Shown piece by piece: positions 28,185 to 36,192 of a DNA stretch of 64,000 nt. Under the pieces are notes generated by a model. It saw nothing but the letters and a program-made list of their open reading frames with translations. It was not told the origin of the DNA and did not search any database. Position 1 is the stretch's first letter. Each line of letters begins with the position of its first letter. A program made the translations under genes and the position numbers. Source of the DNA: QIJE01 sp048541835 (GTDB taxonomy: Bacteria; SZUA-79; Acidulodesulfobacterales; Acidulodesulfobacteraceae); contig NZ_JBLEOY010000003.1 of the NCBI RefSeq assembly GCF_048541835.1, forward strand, positions 121,233-185,232, given 5' to 3'.

Positions 28185-30182
28185 ATGAACGAGAAATTAA
28201 CGGCGAAACTTAAAAGTATACCCGTGTCCCCCGGCGTTTATCTTATGAAAAACATTAACGGGGACATTATATATGTCGGCAAAGCAAAAAAATTAAAAAA
28301 GAGGGTGTCACAGTACTTTTCCGGTAAAAATGTAAGCATAAAGACAGAGCATCTTATCTCAAAGATTTGCGATATCGAAACAATAGTTTCTCAAAACGAA
28401 CTTGATGCATTTTTACTTGAAAATACCCTGATAAAGCGGTATAAACCTAAATACAACATAAGCCTAAAAGATGATAAATCCTATCCTTATATAAAAATAG
28501 CAAGCTCAAAGACCGGTTTCCCTTATATAATCAAAACAAGAAATTTTAAAAAGGGAGAGGGAGAGTATTTTGGTCCATATTCCAGTGTATTTGCCGTAAC
28601 GCAGGTAATAAAAACGGTAAATAAGATTTTCAAAATAAGAACATGCAGTGAAAATAAGTTTAATTCTTACGCGATTAGAAAAAAATACTGCCTTTATTAT
28701 CAAATCGGCAGGTGTAGTGCCCCATGTTGCGGATATGTAGACGACAAGGCATACGGGAAATCAATAGATGGAATACGTCTTTTGCTGAACGGTAAAAACA
28801 GACAATTATTAAAAGAATTAAAACGGTCTATGAATATTCACGTTAAGAGGTTAAATTTTGAGGCGGCTATAAAATTAAGGGATAAAATTAATGCGATAAT
28901 AACAATCAGCGAAAAACAGACCGCCGTATTTAAAAACGAAAAAGATATGGATGTTATGGGATTCTATTCCCTGGACGGCAAAGCCGACGTTGTTGTCGTT
29001 ATTGTAAGGGACGGCAGGATTATCGGAACAAAAAATTTCTTTTTTAAAAATGTTTATTTGAATGACGGCGAGATGTTGGCGGCTTTTTTAGATCAATACT
29101 ATTTAAAAAATTTAGAGATAAGCGCAAATATTCCCGATGAGATTTTAATTCCGATAAAAATAGAAGATGAAGATAAAGATTGTCTCGTATCCTACGTAAA
29201 GCAATTTTCCTCCAAGAATGTTAAGGTCATATATGTAGAAAGCGGAAAGAGGCATAGATATGATATTGTTACGGCAATGGCAATAGAAAATGCAAAAAAG
29301 AACTTTATGGAAAAATTTTATGCTGATGAGGAAGCGAATAGTGCCGTTGATAACAATATCGATATTCACGGGAAAAAGTATATCGACCGGGACAAAGATG
29401 AAGACGCCAATGGTATTGTAAGGTACGCATTGATTGCGTTAAAAAGTATTTTGCATCTCAACAAAGTGCCAGATATTATAGAATGCTTTGACATTTCTAA
29501 TATTTCAGGAACATATGCCGTAGCATCTAAGGCAGTCTTTAATAACGGTGTAAAGGATACGTCGTTGTACAGGCGGTATAGGATAAAATCAAAAAACACC
29601 CCCGACGATTATGCAATGATGTATGAAGTCTTATGCAGGCGTTTTAATAATGCGGTTAATGGAAAAGACCCCTTACCGGATATTATTATGGTCGATGGCG
29701 GAAAGGGACAACTAAACGTTCTCGTCGGTGCCGCAAAAGAATTTAGAGAAAGGAATAAGGGTCATGATATTGTAAAAACCGAGAATATGCCGGTATTAAT
29801 TGCAATAGCCAAGACAAAAGTTTTAAAAATGAAAACAGGAGAGCCGTTAAAAAAAATAAGCGAAACGGATAAAATTTATATGTCCGATAGAAAGAACGAG
29901 GTTAATTTCGGAAGGAATAAGAATGCGATATTTTTACTTATGCGATTGAGGGATGAGGCGCACAGGGTTGCGTTAACGTATTTTTCCAAACTTAAGACCA
30001 AATCGTTGATTACCTCGGAATTATTAAATATCGACGGTGTAGGAAAAAAAACGTACATCAATCTAACAGTCGGTTTGGGCAGCATCGAAAATATAAAAAA
30101 CAGTTCGATCGAAGAACTCTCCGCCGTTAAGGGCATAAGTAAAAAAGCGGCAAGGAATATATACGATTATTTTAACTTATGA
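28185..30182 (+). CDS. uvrC: Excinuclease ABC subunit C
   Basis: A 665-residue UvrC that makes both incisions around a lesion. The GIY-YIG nuclease opens the protein (PGVYLMKNINGDIIYVGKAK). A Cys-rich segment follows (YQIGRCSAPCCGY). A UVR motif near 220 (NFEAAIKLRDKI) contacts UvrB. The RNase H-like nuclease begins at IECFDISNISGTYAVAS, and tandem helix-hairpin-helix motifs end the protein (NIDGVGKKTY, AVKGISKKAA). About 30 extra polar residues precede the second nuclease (near residue 385-410). The last 11 bases overlap the convergent cobD-like gene. Confidence 0.97.
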   Translation: MNEKLTAKLKSIPVSPGVYLMKNINGDIIYVGKAKKLKKRVSQYFSGKNVSIKTEHLISKICDIETIVSQNELDAFLLENTLIKRYKPKYNISLKDDKSYPYIKIASSKTGFPYIIKTRNFKKGEGEYFGPYSSVFAVTQVIKTVNKIFKIRTCSENKFNSYAIRKKYCLYYQIGRCSAPCCGYVDDKAYGKSIDGIRLLLNGKNRQLLKELKRSMNIHVKRLNFEAAIKLRDKINAIITISEKQTAVFKNEKDMDVMGFYSLDGKADVVVVIVRDGRIIGTKNFFFKNVYLNDGEMLAAFLDQYYLKNLEISANIPDEILIPIKIEDEDKDCLVSYVKQFSSKNVKVIYVESGKRHRYDIVTAMAIENAKKNFMEKFYADEEANSAVDNNIDIHGKKYIDRDKDEDANGIVRYALIALKSILHLNKVPDIIECFDISNISGTYAVASKAVFNNGVKDTSLYRRYRIKSKNTPDDYAMMYEVLCRRFNNAVNGKDPLPDIIMVDGGKGQLNVLVGAAKEFRERNKGHDIVKTENMPVLIAIAKTKVLKMKTGEPLKKISETDKIYMSDRKNEVNFGRNKNAIFLLMRLRDEAHRVALTYFSKLKTKSLITSELLNIDGVGKKTYINLTVGLGSIENIKNSSIEELSAVKGISKKAARNIYDYFNL

Positions 30183-31278
30183 ATTCTTTTAATTTTTTTA
30201 TGAGATAATCGTTCTCTGATTTTTTCCTGATTGCTATTCTGAAATATTTATTGTTAAGGCCGCGGTAATTTCCACAGTATCTTATTAAGATACGGGATTT
30301 AATTAAATATTTTTTTAAATCTAAGGCGTTAAATTCTCCGGCATTTGTTATCTTCAACAAAAAAAAGTTAGCCGTTCCCGGTATTATTTGAAATGTCTTC
30401 AACCGTTCAATTTTTACCCGAAGGTCTTTTTTCAATTTATCTATTAATTTTAGGGTATTCAAAATATATTCTGCGTCTGTCAGGGAAGCCGAAGCGATTT
30501 CCGTTCCGAGAGATGTTGCCTTCCATGGTGCGGTTGTTTCTGCAAGTTTTCTTATAATTCTATGATCTGCAAGGGTATAACCCAATCTCTGCCCCGGCAT
30601 TGCGAAAAATTTAGTCAAAGAACGTATAACAATTAAATTATCGCAATATTTTATCATATGTTTGGCAGAGAATTCCTCGCAAAAATCCATAAAAGATTCG
30701 TCCAAAACTAAAAAAGCCCCCTTTTTTTTTAAACGGTTTAATATTTCGGTTAAGGTATCTTTAAATGTTATTATTCCGGCGGGGTTTGAAGGGTTGGAGA
30801 TAAAAACGAGATCGTTTTCTCCGATTTTGTTTATACGCTCCAAAAGACTTGATAGGCTTTTTTCTTTAAGTTCAAAGCCTTCCGAAGGGTGCGTATTTAT
30901 ATGTATAATTTTTGATTGAGAAACAAGCGCCGCCCTTTCATATTCGGCAAAAGAAGGCTCTACTATGACTACGGTTGCAGGTTTAAAGATATCGACAATG
31001 TTAAAAATCAGGTCGGTAGCCCCGGCTCCGGTATGGATAAATCTTTTATCTATGTTATGGTAATCCGACAGTGTTTTTATAAATGATTTCGGATATGTTT
31101 CCGGATAATTTTCCGTAAAAAATCTTATTTTCTTAAAATCCTTTAGTATTTTTACTGCATTTTTGCATAAACCGGCAGGATTAATATTGGCGGAAAAGTC
31201 TATAATTCCATTGTTGCAACCATACGTTAAAATGTTGCCGCCGTGGCATAAAGACGCGTTAAAGGATGTCTTATTCAC
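30172..31278 (-). CDS. cobD: Threonine-phosphate decarboxylase CobD-like PLP enzyme
   Basis: A 368-residue fold-type I PLP enzyme. The N-terminal HGGN followed by IIDFSANINPAG is the CobD/CobC signature and distinguishes it from HisC. The PLP-binding Lys is in IRSLTKFFAMPGQRLGY, with the Asp/Tyr region VLDESFMDF and substrate-binding FRIAIR at the end. CobD makes (R)-1-amino-2-propanol phosphate for the nucleotide loop of cobalamin. No other cob gene is adjacent. Histidinol-phosphate aminotransferase is the alternative. It reads convergently into uvrC and lies 5 bases after the PLC-like gene. Confidence 0.85.
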   Translation of the reverse strand: MNKTSFNASLCHGGNILTYGCNNGIIDFSANINPAGLCKNAVKILKDFKKIRFFTENYPETYPKSFIKTLSDYHNIDKRFIHTGAGATDLIFNIVDIFKPATVVIVEPSFAEYERAALVSQSKIIHINTHPSEGFELKEKSLSSLLERINKIGENDLVFISNPSNPAGIITFKDTLTEILNRLKKKGAFLVLDESFMDFCEEFSAKHMIKYCDNLIVIRSLTKFFAMPGQRLGYTLADHRIIRKLAETTAPWKATSLGTEIASASLTDAEYILNTLKLIDKLKKDLRVKIERLKTFQIIPGTANFFLLKITNAGEFNALDLKKYLIKSRILIRYCGNYRGLNNKYFRIAIRKKSENDYLIKKLKEFIS

Positions 31279-31283
31279 GATTG

Positions 31284-31985
31284 CTATTTGCTCTCGATTT
31301 TATTTACTTTTTTAGTAAATAACTCAAGAAAACCTGCAGATGTTCTTATCGCTTCCGGCAGTATTCTATTCATAGAATTAAAGTATTCTATTTTTGTTCT
31401 AGCATATAGCAATTCGGGTAAAAACATCGAAGAGTTATGGGCATTATAATCTACCCATCCGAAAGGGTCAGTATCCCTATAGTGCTCTCTCAATGACCTA
31501 AATTCGTATATACCCCCTTCTAATTTTAAATCTATGTCTAAATAATGCACCGACATCCATCTTTCAAAAACCACGTGTTTTTTTAAGGCTAAGTTTGTAG
31601 TGTGAAAAGGAATGCATAAATCCTGGACTAAATGAGTTGCCCCCCCGAGGGCTATGAAGGATTTTTTAAACCTGCCGTGATTCCAATCCCTTACGGCTAT
31701 ATTAAACAGCTGAAGGCATTTTGTGCCTGCATCGGAAAAACCGCTGATATAACCTGCATGCGAATGGGGATAGAGATAGTGTCCTCCGAACCAGTGGATT
31801 CTCAGTCTTTTTATTGCGAGTCTATCAATAATATATGAACCGTGTTGCATAAGGTTAATTCGTTCATCGGCTCGAACGCTTGAAATTTTAGGGTCAAAAA
31901 TTGTATTTAAAACATTTTCTTTAGAATCGTTATATAAAAGCTCGAAAGTCTTTTCTATACAATAGTTATGGAGTTTAGGCTGCAT
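31284..31985 (-). CDS. Zinc-dependent phospholipase C-like protein without signal peptide
   Basis: A 233-residue protein of the PLC/P1 nuclease fold. The metal ligands fall at near-canonical positions: H6, D54, H69, H118, D122, H128, H137 and E141 (ATHLVQDLCIPFHTTN and HVVFERWM hold the core). Secreted bacterial PLCs have a signal peptide and a processed N-terminal Trp, and this protein has neither. It may therefore be cytosolic or act on a different phosphoester. It precedes the cobD-like gene by 5 bases, suggesting co-transcription. Substrate unknown. Confidence 0.75.
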   Translation of the reverse strand: MQPKLHNYCIEKTFELLYNDSKENVLNTIFDPKISSVRADERINLMQHGSYIIDRLAIKRLRIHWFGGHYLYPHSHAGYISGFSDAGTKCLQLFNIAVRDWNHGRFKKSFIALGGATHLVQDLCIPFHTTNLALKKHVVFERWMSVHYLDIDLKLEGGIYEFRSLREHYRDTDPFGWVDYNAHNSSMFLPELLYARTKIEYFNSMNRILPEAIRTSAGFLELFTKKVNKIESK

Positions 31986-32059
31986 AATTGATTATTGAAT
32001 ATTTATAGTCCCCTATTGATTAAGTTATTGATAATAATAAAAACATTTACATAATATAC

Positions 32060-32087
32060 TTATACCATATTTATAGAATAATTCAAT
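32060..32087 (-). promoter_or_regulatory. Minus-strand promoter for the PLC-like gene
   Basis: On the minus strand TTGAAT (32087-32082) and TATAAG (32065-32060) are 16 bases apart, and a TGG immediately before the -10 makes it an extended type. The leader to the start at 31985 would be roughly 70 bases. Confidence 0.45.
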
Positions 32088-32215
32088 ATTTATTTTAATA
32101 ATTTAAGGAGTAAAAAAGGATAACGGATGAGTAAACATCAGATGTAAACCGATAGCTGGGAATAAAATGAAGCGGAATTAAAGAATGTTATAATTTTGCT
32201 TTAGAATTTAAACTG

Positions 32216-32245
32216 TTGCAATTTGCATATAAAATATTTTACAAT
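32216..32245 (+). promoter_or_regulatory. Promoter of the selenoprotein candidate
   Basis: TTGCAA (32216-32221) and TACAAT (32240-32245) with an 18-base spacer. The expected start is near 32252, about 50 bases before the ATG, which has a good GGGAGG site at 32294-32299. Confidence 0.5.
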
Positions 32246-32303
32246 ATAAAAAGATAAATATTATTGTATGTCGTCAAAAAGATAGACGCAAAAGGGAGGA
32301 AAA

Positions 32304-32951
32304 ATGTCTCTGTTAAGTGAACAAGATGCCGGATTTTTAAAAAAAGATTTTAACGATAAACTTAAAAATAATATTAATCTCATATTTTTTAAGTCGGAAA
32401 ATAATTGTCTTTACTGCAAAGAAGCGAAAGAAATATTAATAGAAGTAGCAGACCTCAGCGATAAAATAAGCATTGAAGAATATGATTTCGATAATGATGC
32501 AGACAAGGTAAGGCAGTATGCCGTGAAAAGAGCGCCTGCAATAGTTATAGAAGGCGACAAGGATTACGGGGTTCGTTTTTACGGAATACCGGCGGGTCAT
32601 GAGTTTATGACCTTAGTTCATGGCATAATAAATGTTTCTACTAAAAATATCGGTTTTTCGGAGAAAACTGTCGAAAGACTCAAAGAAATCACGAAGCCCT
32701 ATAATGTTCAGGTATTTGTAACCCCCACTTGACCTCACTGTCCGCCGGCGGCGGTTCTTGCTCACAATTTTGCCATTATGAACGACAATATTACTTCAGA
32801 TGTCGTTGAAATTCAAGAATTTCCTAACCTTTCAGACAGATATGAAGTTTTCAGCGTTCCGAAAACGGTAATGAATGATGTTGCCGAAGTAACCGGAGCC
32901 GTTTCAGAAGCTGCATTTTTAGAGAAAGTTATGGAAGGATACGTTAAATAA
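32304..32951 (+). CDS. Candidate selenoprotein: two-domain glutaredoxin-like disulfide oxidoreductase with in-frame UGA
   Basis: The frame runs 142 codons to TGA at 32730-32732, then stays open for 72 more codons to TAA at 32949-32951, giving 215 residues, the usual size of PDO/glutaredoxin-like proteins with two thioredoxin folds. Fold 1 has C35-L-Y-C38 and a cis-Pro (KRAPAIVI). Fold 2 should read VFVTPTCPHCPPA, and here the first Cys codon is the TGA, giving U143-P-H-C146. After the TGA the homology continues without a frame change (AHNFAIMNDNI, EFPNLSDRYEVFSVPK with the second cis-Pro). A GC-rich hairpin follows the TGA. Alternative: a Cys-to-stop mutation that truncated the protein. No sel genes lie in the window. 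The likely role is cytosolic redox relay, cf. AhpF N-terminal-like and PDO proteins. Confidence 0.82.
32742..32754 (+). promoter_or_regulatory. Candidate bacterial SECIS hairpin
   Basis: Directly after the in-frame TGA, CCGCC (32742-32746) can pair with GGCGG (32750-32754) around a GGC loop, placing the loop 14 bases from the TGA. The 33 bases after the TGA contain 23 G/C, striking in this A/T-rich window. A loop beginning GG fits the bacterial SECIS pattern. The distance is slightly shorter than in E. coli fdhF and the stem is short, so the structure is suggestive only. Confidence 0.5.
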
Positions 32952-33020
32952 TAGTTTATTTCAGATGTAACGTCTCTAAGTTTTCCGTTTCGATAATCTG
33001 TCCATCGTTCCTCTCTAAAG

Positions 33021-33048
33021 TTGATTTTTATCGTTTATAATGTATAAT
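33021..33048 (+). promoter_or_regulatory. Promoter for the exported protein gene
   Basis: TTGATT (33021-33026) and TATAAT (33043-33048) are separated by 16 bases, with a likely start near 33055 and a 44-base leader. Confidence 0.5.
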
Positions 33049-33098
33049 TAAAAACATAAATGAAATAAAAATATAACAAAAAAACAGGTGAAACCTGC

Positions 33099-33692
33099 AT
33101 GCATGAACAATTTAAAATTAAATTAGACGGACGGCTCAGTATTGGTCAGGCTTTAAACGGGGTACTAACGATCATAATATTCGGCTTGTCTATCGCGGTT
33201 TTTATCTCGTTAATTCCCAACATCGGTTTTGCCCGGTCGAAAAATCTTACAAAGCGGTTGGGATACGCCGATAATAGTAGCCATAATAAGAAGTTTTATA
33301 CGGAAAACAAAGAATTTATTATACTTAAAATGTCTAAGAATCTTAAGGCATATATAAACAAAAAAAACCGAAAAGTTTATTACCGTTATAACGATACTTA
33401 CTATTTTTGGAACAAGGGAATATGGTTTGATTCAAAGAAAATAAACGGAATGTTTGGCATAGCGATTCAAAAGGATATCCCTTCGCCTCTCAGGCATGGT
33501 CCGCTCTTAAAGGTAAAAAAGAAGAATATTCCCGCCGGTTTTGCCGCTTTAAAGATCCCCCCCAATCCGGTAAAACACCCCTTACCTAACGCTGTTACCC
33601 GGCATTTATATAATATGCCGCTAACGCTTCACGGATTGGTCATTTACCAAAAGAGGTTTAATTTTAACGGAGCAGTAGGGAACGGTCATTAA
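33099..33692 (+). CDS. Exported or membrane-anchored protein of unknown function
   Basis: A 197-residue protein I do not recognise. Residues ~20-45 form one hydrophobic segment (VLTIIIFGLSIAVFISLIP) ending in GFARSK, which could be an uncleaved anchor or a signal peptide cut after GFA. The rest is basic. A YYRYNDTYYFWNKGIWFDS segment resembles the aromatic beta motif of small periplasmic proteins. The C-terminal half is rich in Pro, Lys and His. AGGTG lies 8 bases before the ATG at 33099. Its own promoter and 41 bases before def suggest an independent unit. Confidence 0.65.
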   Translation: MHEQFKIKLDGRLSIGQALNGVLTIIIFGLSIAVFISLIPNIGFARSKNLTKRLGYADNSSHNKKFYTENKEFIILKMSKNLKAYINKKNRKVYYRYNDTYYFWNKGIWFDSKKINGMFGIAIQKDIPSPLRHGPLLKVKKKNIPAGFAALKIPPNPVKHPLPNAVTRHLYNMPLTLHGLVIYQKRFNFNGAVGNGH

Positions 33693-33697
33693 CCATG

Positions 33698-33726
33698 TTT
33701 ATTTTTTTATTGCATTATACTATAAT
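33698..33726 (+). promoter_or_regulatory. Promoter of def, likely giving a leaderless transcript
   Basis: A perfect TATAAT (33721-33726) ends 6 bases before the def ATG at 33733; a weak TTTATT (33698-33703) stands 17 bases upstream of it. Initiation at the normal distance would fall on or next to the A of the start codon. There is no Shine-Dalgarno sequence. Confidence 0.45.
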
Positions 33727-33732
33727 ATAGGT

Positions 33733-34311
33733 ATGGAGCTTATTGAAATATTAAAATATCCGGATCCAAAGTTGCGGATAAAAGCAAAACCCTTAGATAA
33801 AGACAATATATCTGCGGATATTTCTTTTATTAAAAATCTTGCATATACTATGTACAAGGCGGATGGAGTAGGGCTTGCCGCTACTCAGGTCGGTATAAAC
33901 AAACGTGTAATAGTAATAGATATGAGCAGGAAAAGTAATAAAAGTAAAATATTTTCCTTGGGTGAGTCTAATATACTTACGGAGAACGAAGGACTTGTTA
34001 TCGCTGTAAATCCGGAAATAATTTTTAGAGACGGAAAGACCGTATATGAAGAAGGATGTTTGTCGATACCCGGATTTAACGCAGATATTGAAAGGGCGGA
34101 ATATATCAGGGTTAAAACGATTAATGTTTCCGGAGAAAAGGTTGTGTTAGAGGCAAAGGATTTGCTTGCCGTTGCTTTTCAACATGAAATAGACCATCTT
34201 AATGGAACCCTGTTCATAGATAAAGTTTCCCCTTTAAAACGTTCTCTGCATAATGCTTTTTTAAAAAAAGCCGGAGTAGCGAAGCGCGGAAAGAGTCCGA
34301 GTTATATTTAA
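33733..34311 (+). CDS. def: Peptide deformylase
   Basis: A 192-residue metalloenzyme that removes the N-formyl group from nascent proteins. All three motifs are present: GVGLAATQVG (motif 1), EEGCLSIPG (motif 2, metal Cys) and FQHEIDHLNG (motif 3, two His and catalytic Glu). About 20 extra residues sit between motifs 1 and 2 (RKSNKSKIFSLGESNIL region). It begins MELIEILKYPDPKLR, supporting the ATG at 33733. fmt follows after 34 bases, the standard pair. Confidence 0.96.
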   Translation: MELIEILKYPDPKLRIKAKPLDKDNISADISFIKNLAYTMYKADGVGLAATQVGINKRVIVIDMSRKSNKSKIFSLGESNILTENEGLVIAVNPEIIFRDGKTVYEEGCLSIPGFNADIERAEYIRVKTINVSGEKVVLEAKDLLAVAFQHEIDHLNGTLFIDKVSPLKRSLHNAFLKKAGVAKRGKSPSYI

Positions 34312-34345
34312 TTTATTCTACTTCTTATAAAAACTAAAATAATTT

Positions 34346-35443
34346 ATGCCTCTTTTGAACATTGTTTTTATGGGTACCCCGAATATTGCCTCGGTATCGC
34401 TTCAATGTATTTTAGAATTACAGGAATCAAGCGTATTAAATTTAAAATCGGTTTATACAAAACCTCCTGTCTGGAATAATAAAAAAAGGAAACTTGTCAT
34501 GTCGTCGGTAAACCGATTAGCGCTGAAGCATGATATAGGCGTAAGAACACCTATAACCTTTAAAAAAAACGCTAACGAGATAAGTTTTTTAAAATCCTTA
34601 GACATAGACCTGATTATAGTGGTTGCGTTCGGACATATTTTACCCATAGATATCTTAAATATTCCAAGATACGGCGTTTTAAACCTTCATCCCTCTCTCC
34701 TGCCTGATTTAAGAGGTCCAAGCCCGATTCATCACGCTATATTGAAAGGGTTAATATTCAGCGGCGTTTCCATAATGGCATTAGATGCCGGAGTGGATAC
34801 CGGTCCCATTATAGCTCAACAAAAGGTCGATATAGGAAAAGATGAATATTGCGAAAGCCTCTATGAACGATTATCCACTGCAGGCTCAGTCTTATTATCA
34901 GAGGTTATAAAAACTATTTTTAAAATTAAGGTAAATATGTCGGAATCCGGATTTGTACAGTCTGACGCGGACAATAATGCTTTAACCGCTACGGGGTTAA
35001 TCGGCTTAGATGAACGAAGGGTTGATTTTTTAAAAGACGAACCGTTAGAAATCTATAACAGGATAAGGGCATTTACCGGGGTCGGAGGGGCATATTTCAT
35101 TTTTAGGAATAAAATTGTTAAACTTATTGAAGCAAAATTATTTATTAACGGCAAAGAGTACAAAAGATCCGCTTCCGAGGACGAAGACGGTCTGCTTTAT
35201 AATTACAACGACTATGTTAATTCCTTGTCTTCGGGAATGGATAATAATGATATCTTACCAAAAGACGTTAAATCTTCGCCGGGGGCGATAGTTGCGGCAA
35301 ACAGGTTATCTTTAATCGTTGCCACGACTCGAAATGGGGTTTATATCAAACTTTTACGGTTAAAACCGGAAGGGAAAAAAGACATAAGTTATATAGATTT
35401 TATTAACGGTTACAGGATAAAGCCGGGAGATATATGTCGATAA
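34346..35443 (+). CDS. fmt: Methionyl-tRNA formyltransferase
   Basis: A 365-residue enzyme that formylates initiator Met-tRNA. The catalytic core has NIVFMGTPNIASVSL at the start and the folate/catalytic segment LNLHPSLLPDLRGPSPIHHA with the Asn/His pair, then ALDAGVDTGPII. The C-terminal OB domain (about 215-360) is interrupted by a ~40-residue acidic loop (SASEDEDGLLYNYNDY region). This explains the length above the usual ~315. The leader is A/T only. The last 10 bases overlap the DUF116 gene. Confidence 0.95.
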   Translation: MPLLNIVFMGTPNIASVSLQCILELQESSVLNLKSVYTKPPVWNNKKRKLVMSSVNRLALKHDIGVRTPITFKKNANEISFLKSLDIDLIIVVAFGHILPIDILNIPRYGVLNLHPSLLPDLRGPSPIHHAILKGLIFSGVSIMALDAGVDTGPIIAQQKVDIGKDEYCESLYERLSTAGSVLLSEVIKTIFKIKVNMSESGFVQSDADNNALTATGLIGLDERRVDFLKDEPLEIYNRIRAFTGVGGAYFIFRNKIVKLIEAKLFINGKEYKRSASEDEDGLLYNYNDYVNSLSSGMDNNDILPKDVKSSPGAIVAANRLSLIVATTRNGVYIKLLRLKPEGKKDISYIDFINGYRIKPGDICR

Positions 35444-36192
35444 AAAAGGAGCATATTTATTTCTTAAAAATAATATCGGTTTCTATTTTTATTATACTGT
35501 TCATCCTGTCTTTTCTCTTTTGGATTATTTCGGGCGGATTGGAAAAGATAAGCCCCAATTTACCGGTATATATATTTTTATTTTTAGACGCCGCTTTGTT
35601 ATTAATTATTTTTATTTTTTTACTCGGTTTGTTTAAAAAACATGGTAAAAATAAATCTTTATTGGTTTATCCGTCCAGGTATATTTTGATTAAAATCTTA
35701 TATCCGATGGCTTTTTTTATTACGTCTATTTTTAGAATAAACAGGGATAAGATGCAGAATTCTTTTATAGATATAAACAATTTTTTACTCTTTTCCATGA
35801 ATAAGCAGGTGTCTTTAGACAGAATTTTAATTCTCCTTCCTCATTGCCTGCAGCTGCATAATTGCAAGGCTAAAATTACGGACGATATCCATAACTGCCT
35901 CAGTTGCGGAAAGTGCAATATTAAAGAGCTTGCGATACTGGCGGATAAAAAAGGCATGTTTATTGCTGTTGCGACCGGTGGCACCCTTGCAAGAATGGTT
36001 TTAGAGGAAAAAAGACCTCAAGCGGTGATTGCAGTTGCATGCGAGAGAGATTTAAGCTCCGGGATTATAGATGGTTTTCCGCTGCCGGTTTACGGTTTAT
36101 CCAATATGAGACCCAACGGGCCCTGCAGGGATACATTCGTAGACATAAGTGCCTTGAGCGAGCTTATCGGAAGAATAGCATTATCCCCTTAA
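35434..36192 (+). CDS. DUF116 family membrane-associated Cys-rich protein
   Basis: A 252-residue protein with two N-terminal membrane segments (about 10-35 and 45-68), then a soluble domain. Conserved DUF116 features: LPHCLQLHNCKAK, a NCLSCGKC cluster near residue 155 suited to metal or Fe-S binding, AVACERDLSSGI, and RPNGPCRDTFVD at the end. The biochemical role is not known. It overlaps fmt by 10 bases and the convergent PaaK gene by 4 bases. Co-expression with def-fmt is likely. Confidence 0.88.
   Translation: MSIKKEHIYFLKIISVSIFIILFILSFLFWIISGGLEKISPNLPVYIFLFLDAALLLIIFIFLLGLFKKHGKNKSLLVYPSRYILIKILYPMAFFITSIFRINRDKMQNSFIDINNFLLFSMNKQVSLDRILILLPHCLQLHNCKAKITDDIHNCLSCGKCNIKELAILADKKGMFIAVATGGTLARMVLEEKRPQAVIAVACERDLSSGIIDGFPLPVYGLSNMRPNGPCRDTFVDISALSELIGRIALSP

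Larger units (their letters stand above)
31986..32303. other. Divergent intergenic region
   Basis: This 318-base A/T-rich region separates the minus-strand PLC-like gene from the selenoprotein candidate. I see one promoter facing each way and no convincing ORF: the only ribosome-site/ATG pair, near 32128, opens 6 codons. I checked for a tRNA-Sec or a structured RNA and saw none. Confidence 0.7.

Noticed and set aside
31986..32303. tRNA-Sec or other structured RNA upstream of the selenoprotein candidate
   Set aside because: No cloverleaf or long paired region could be built; the region looks like two promoters.
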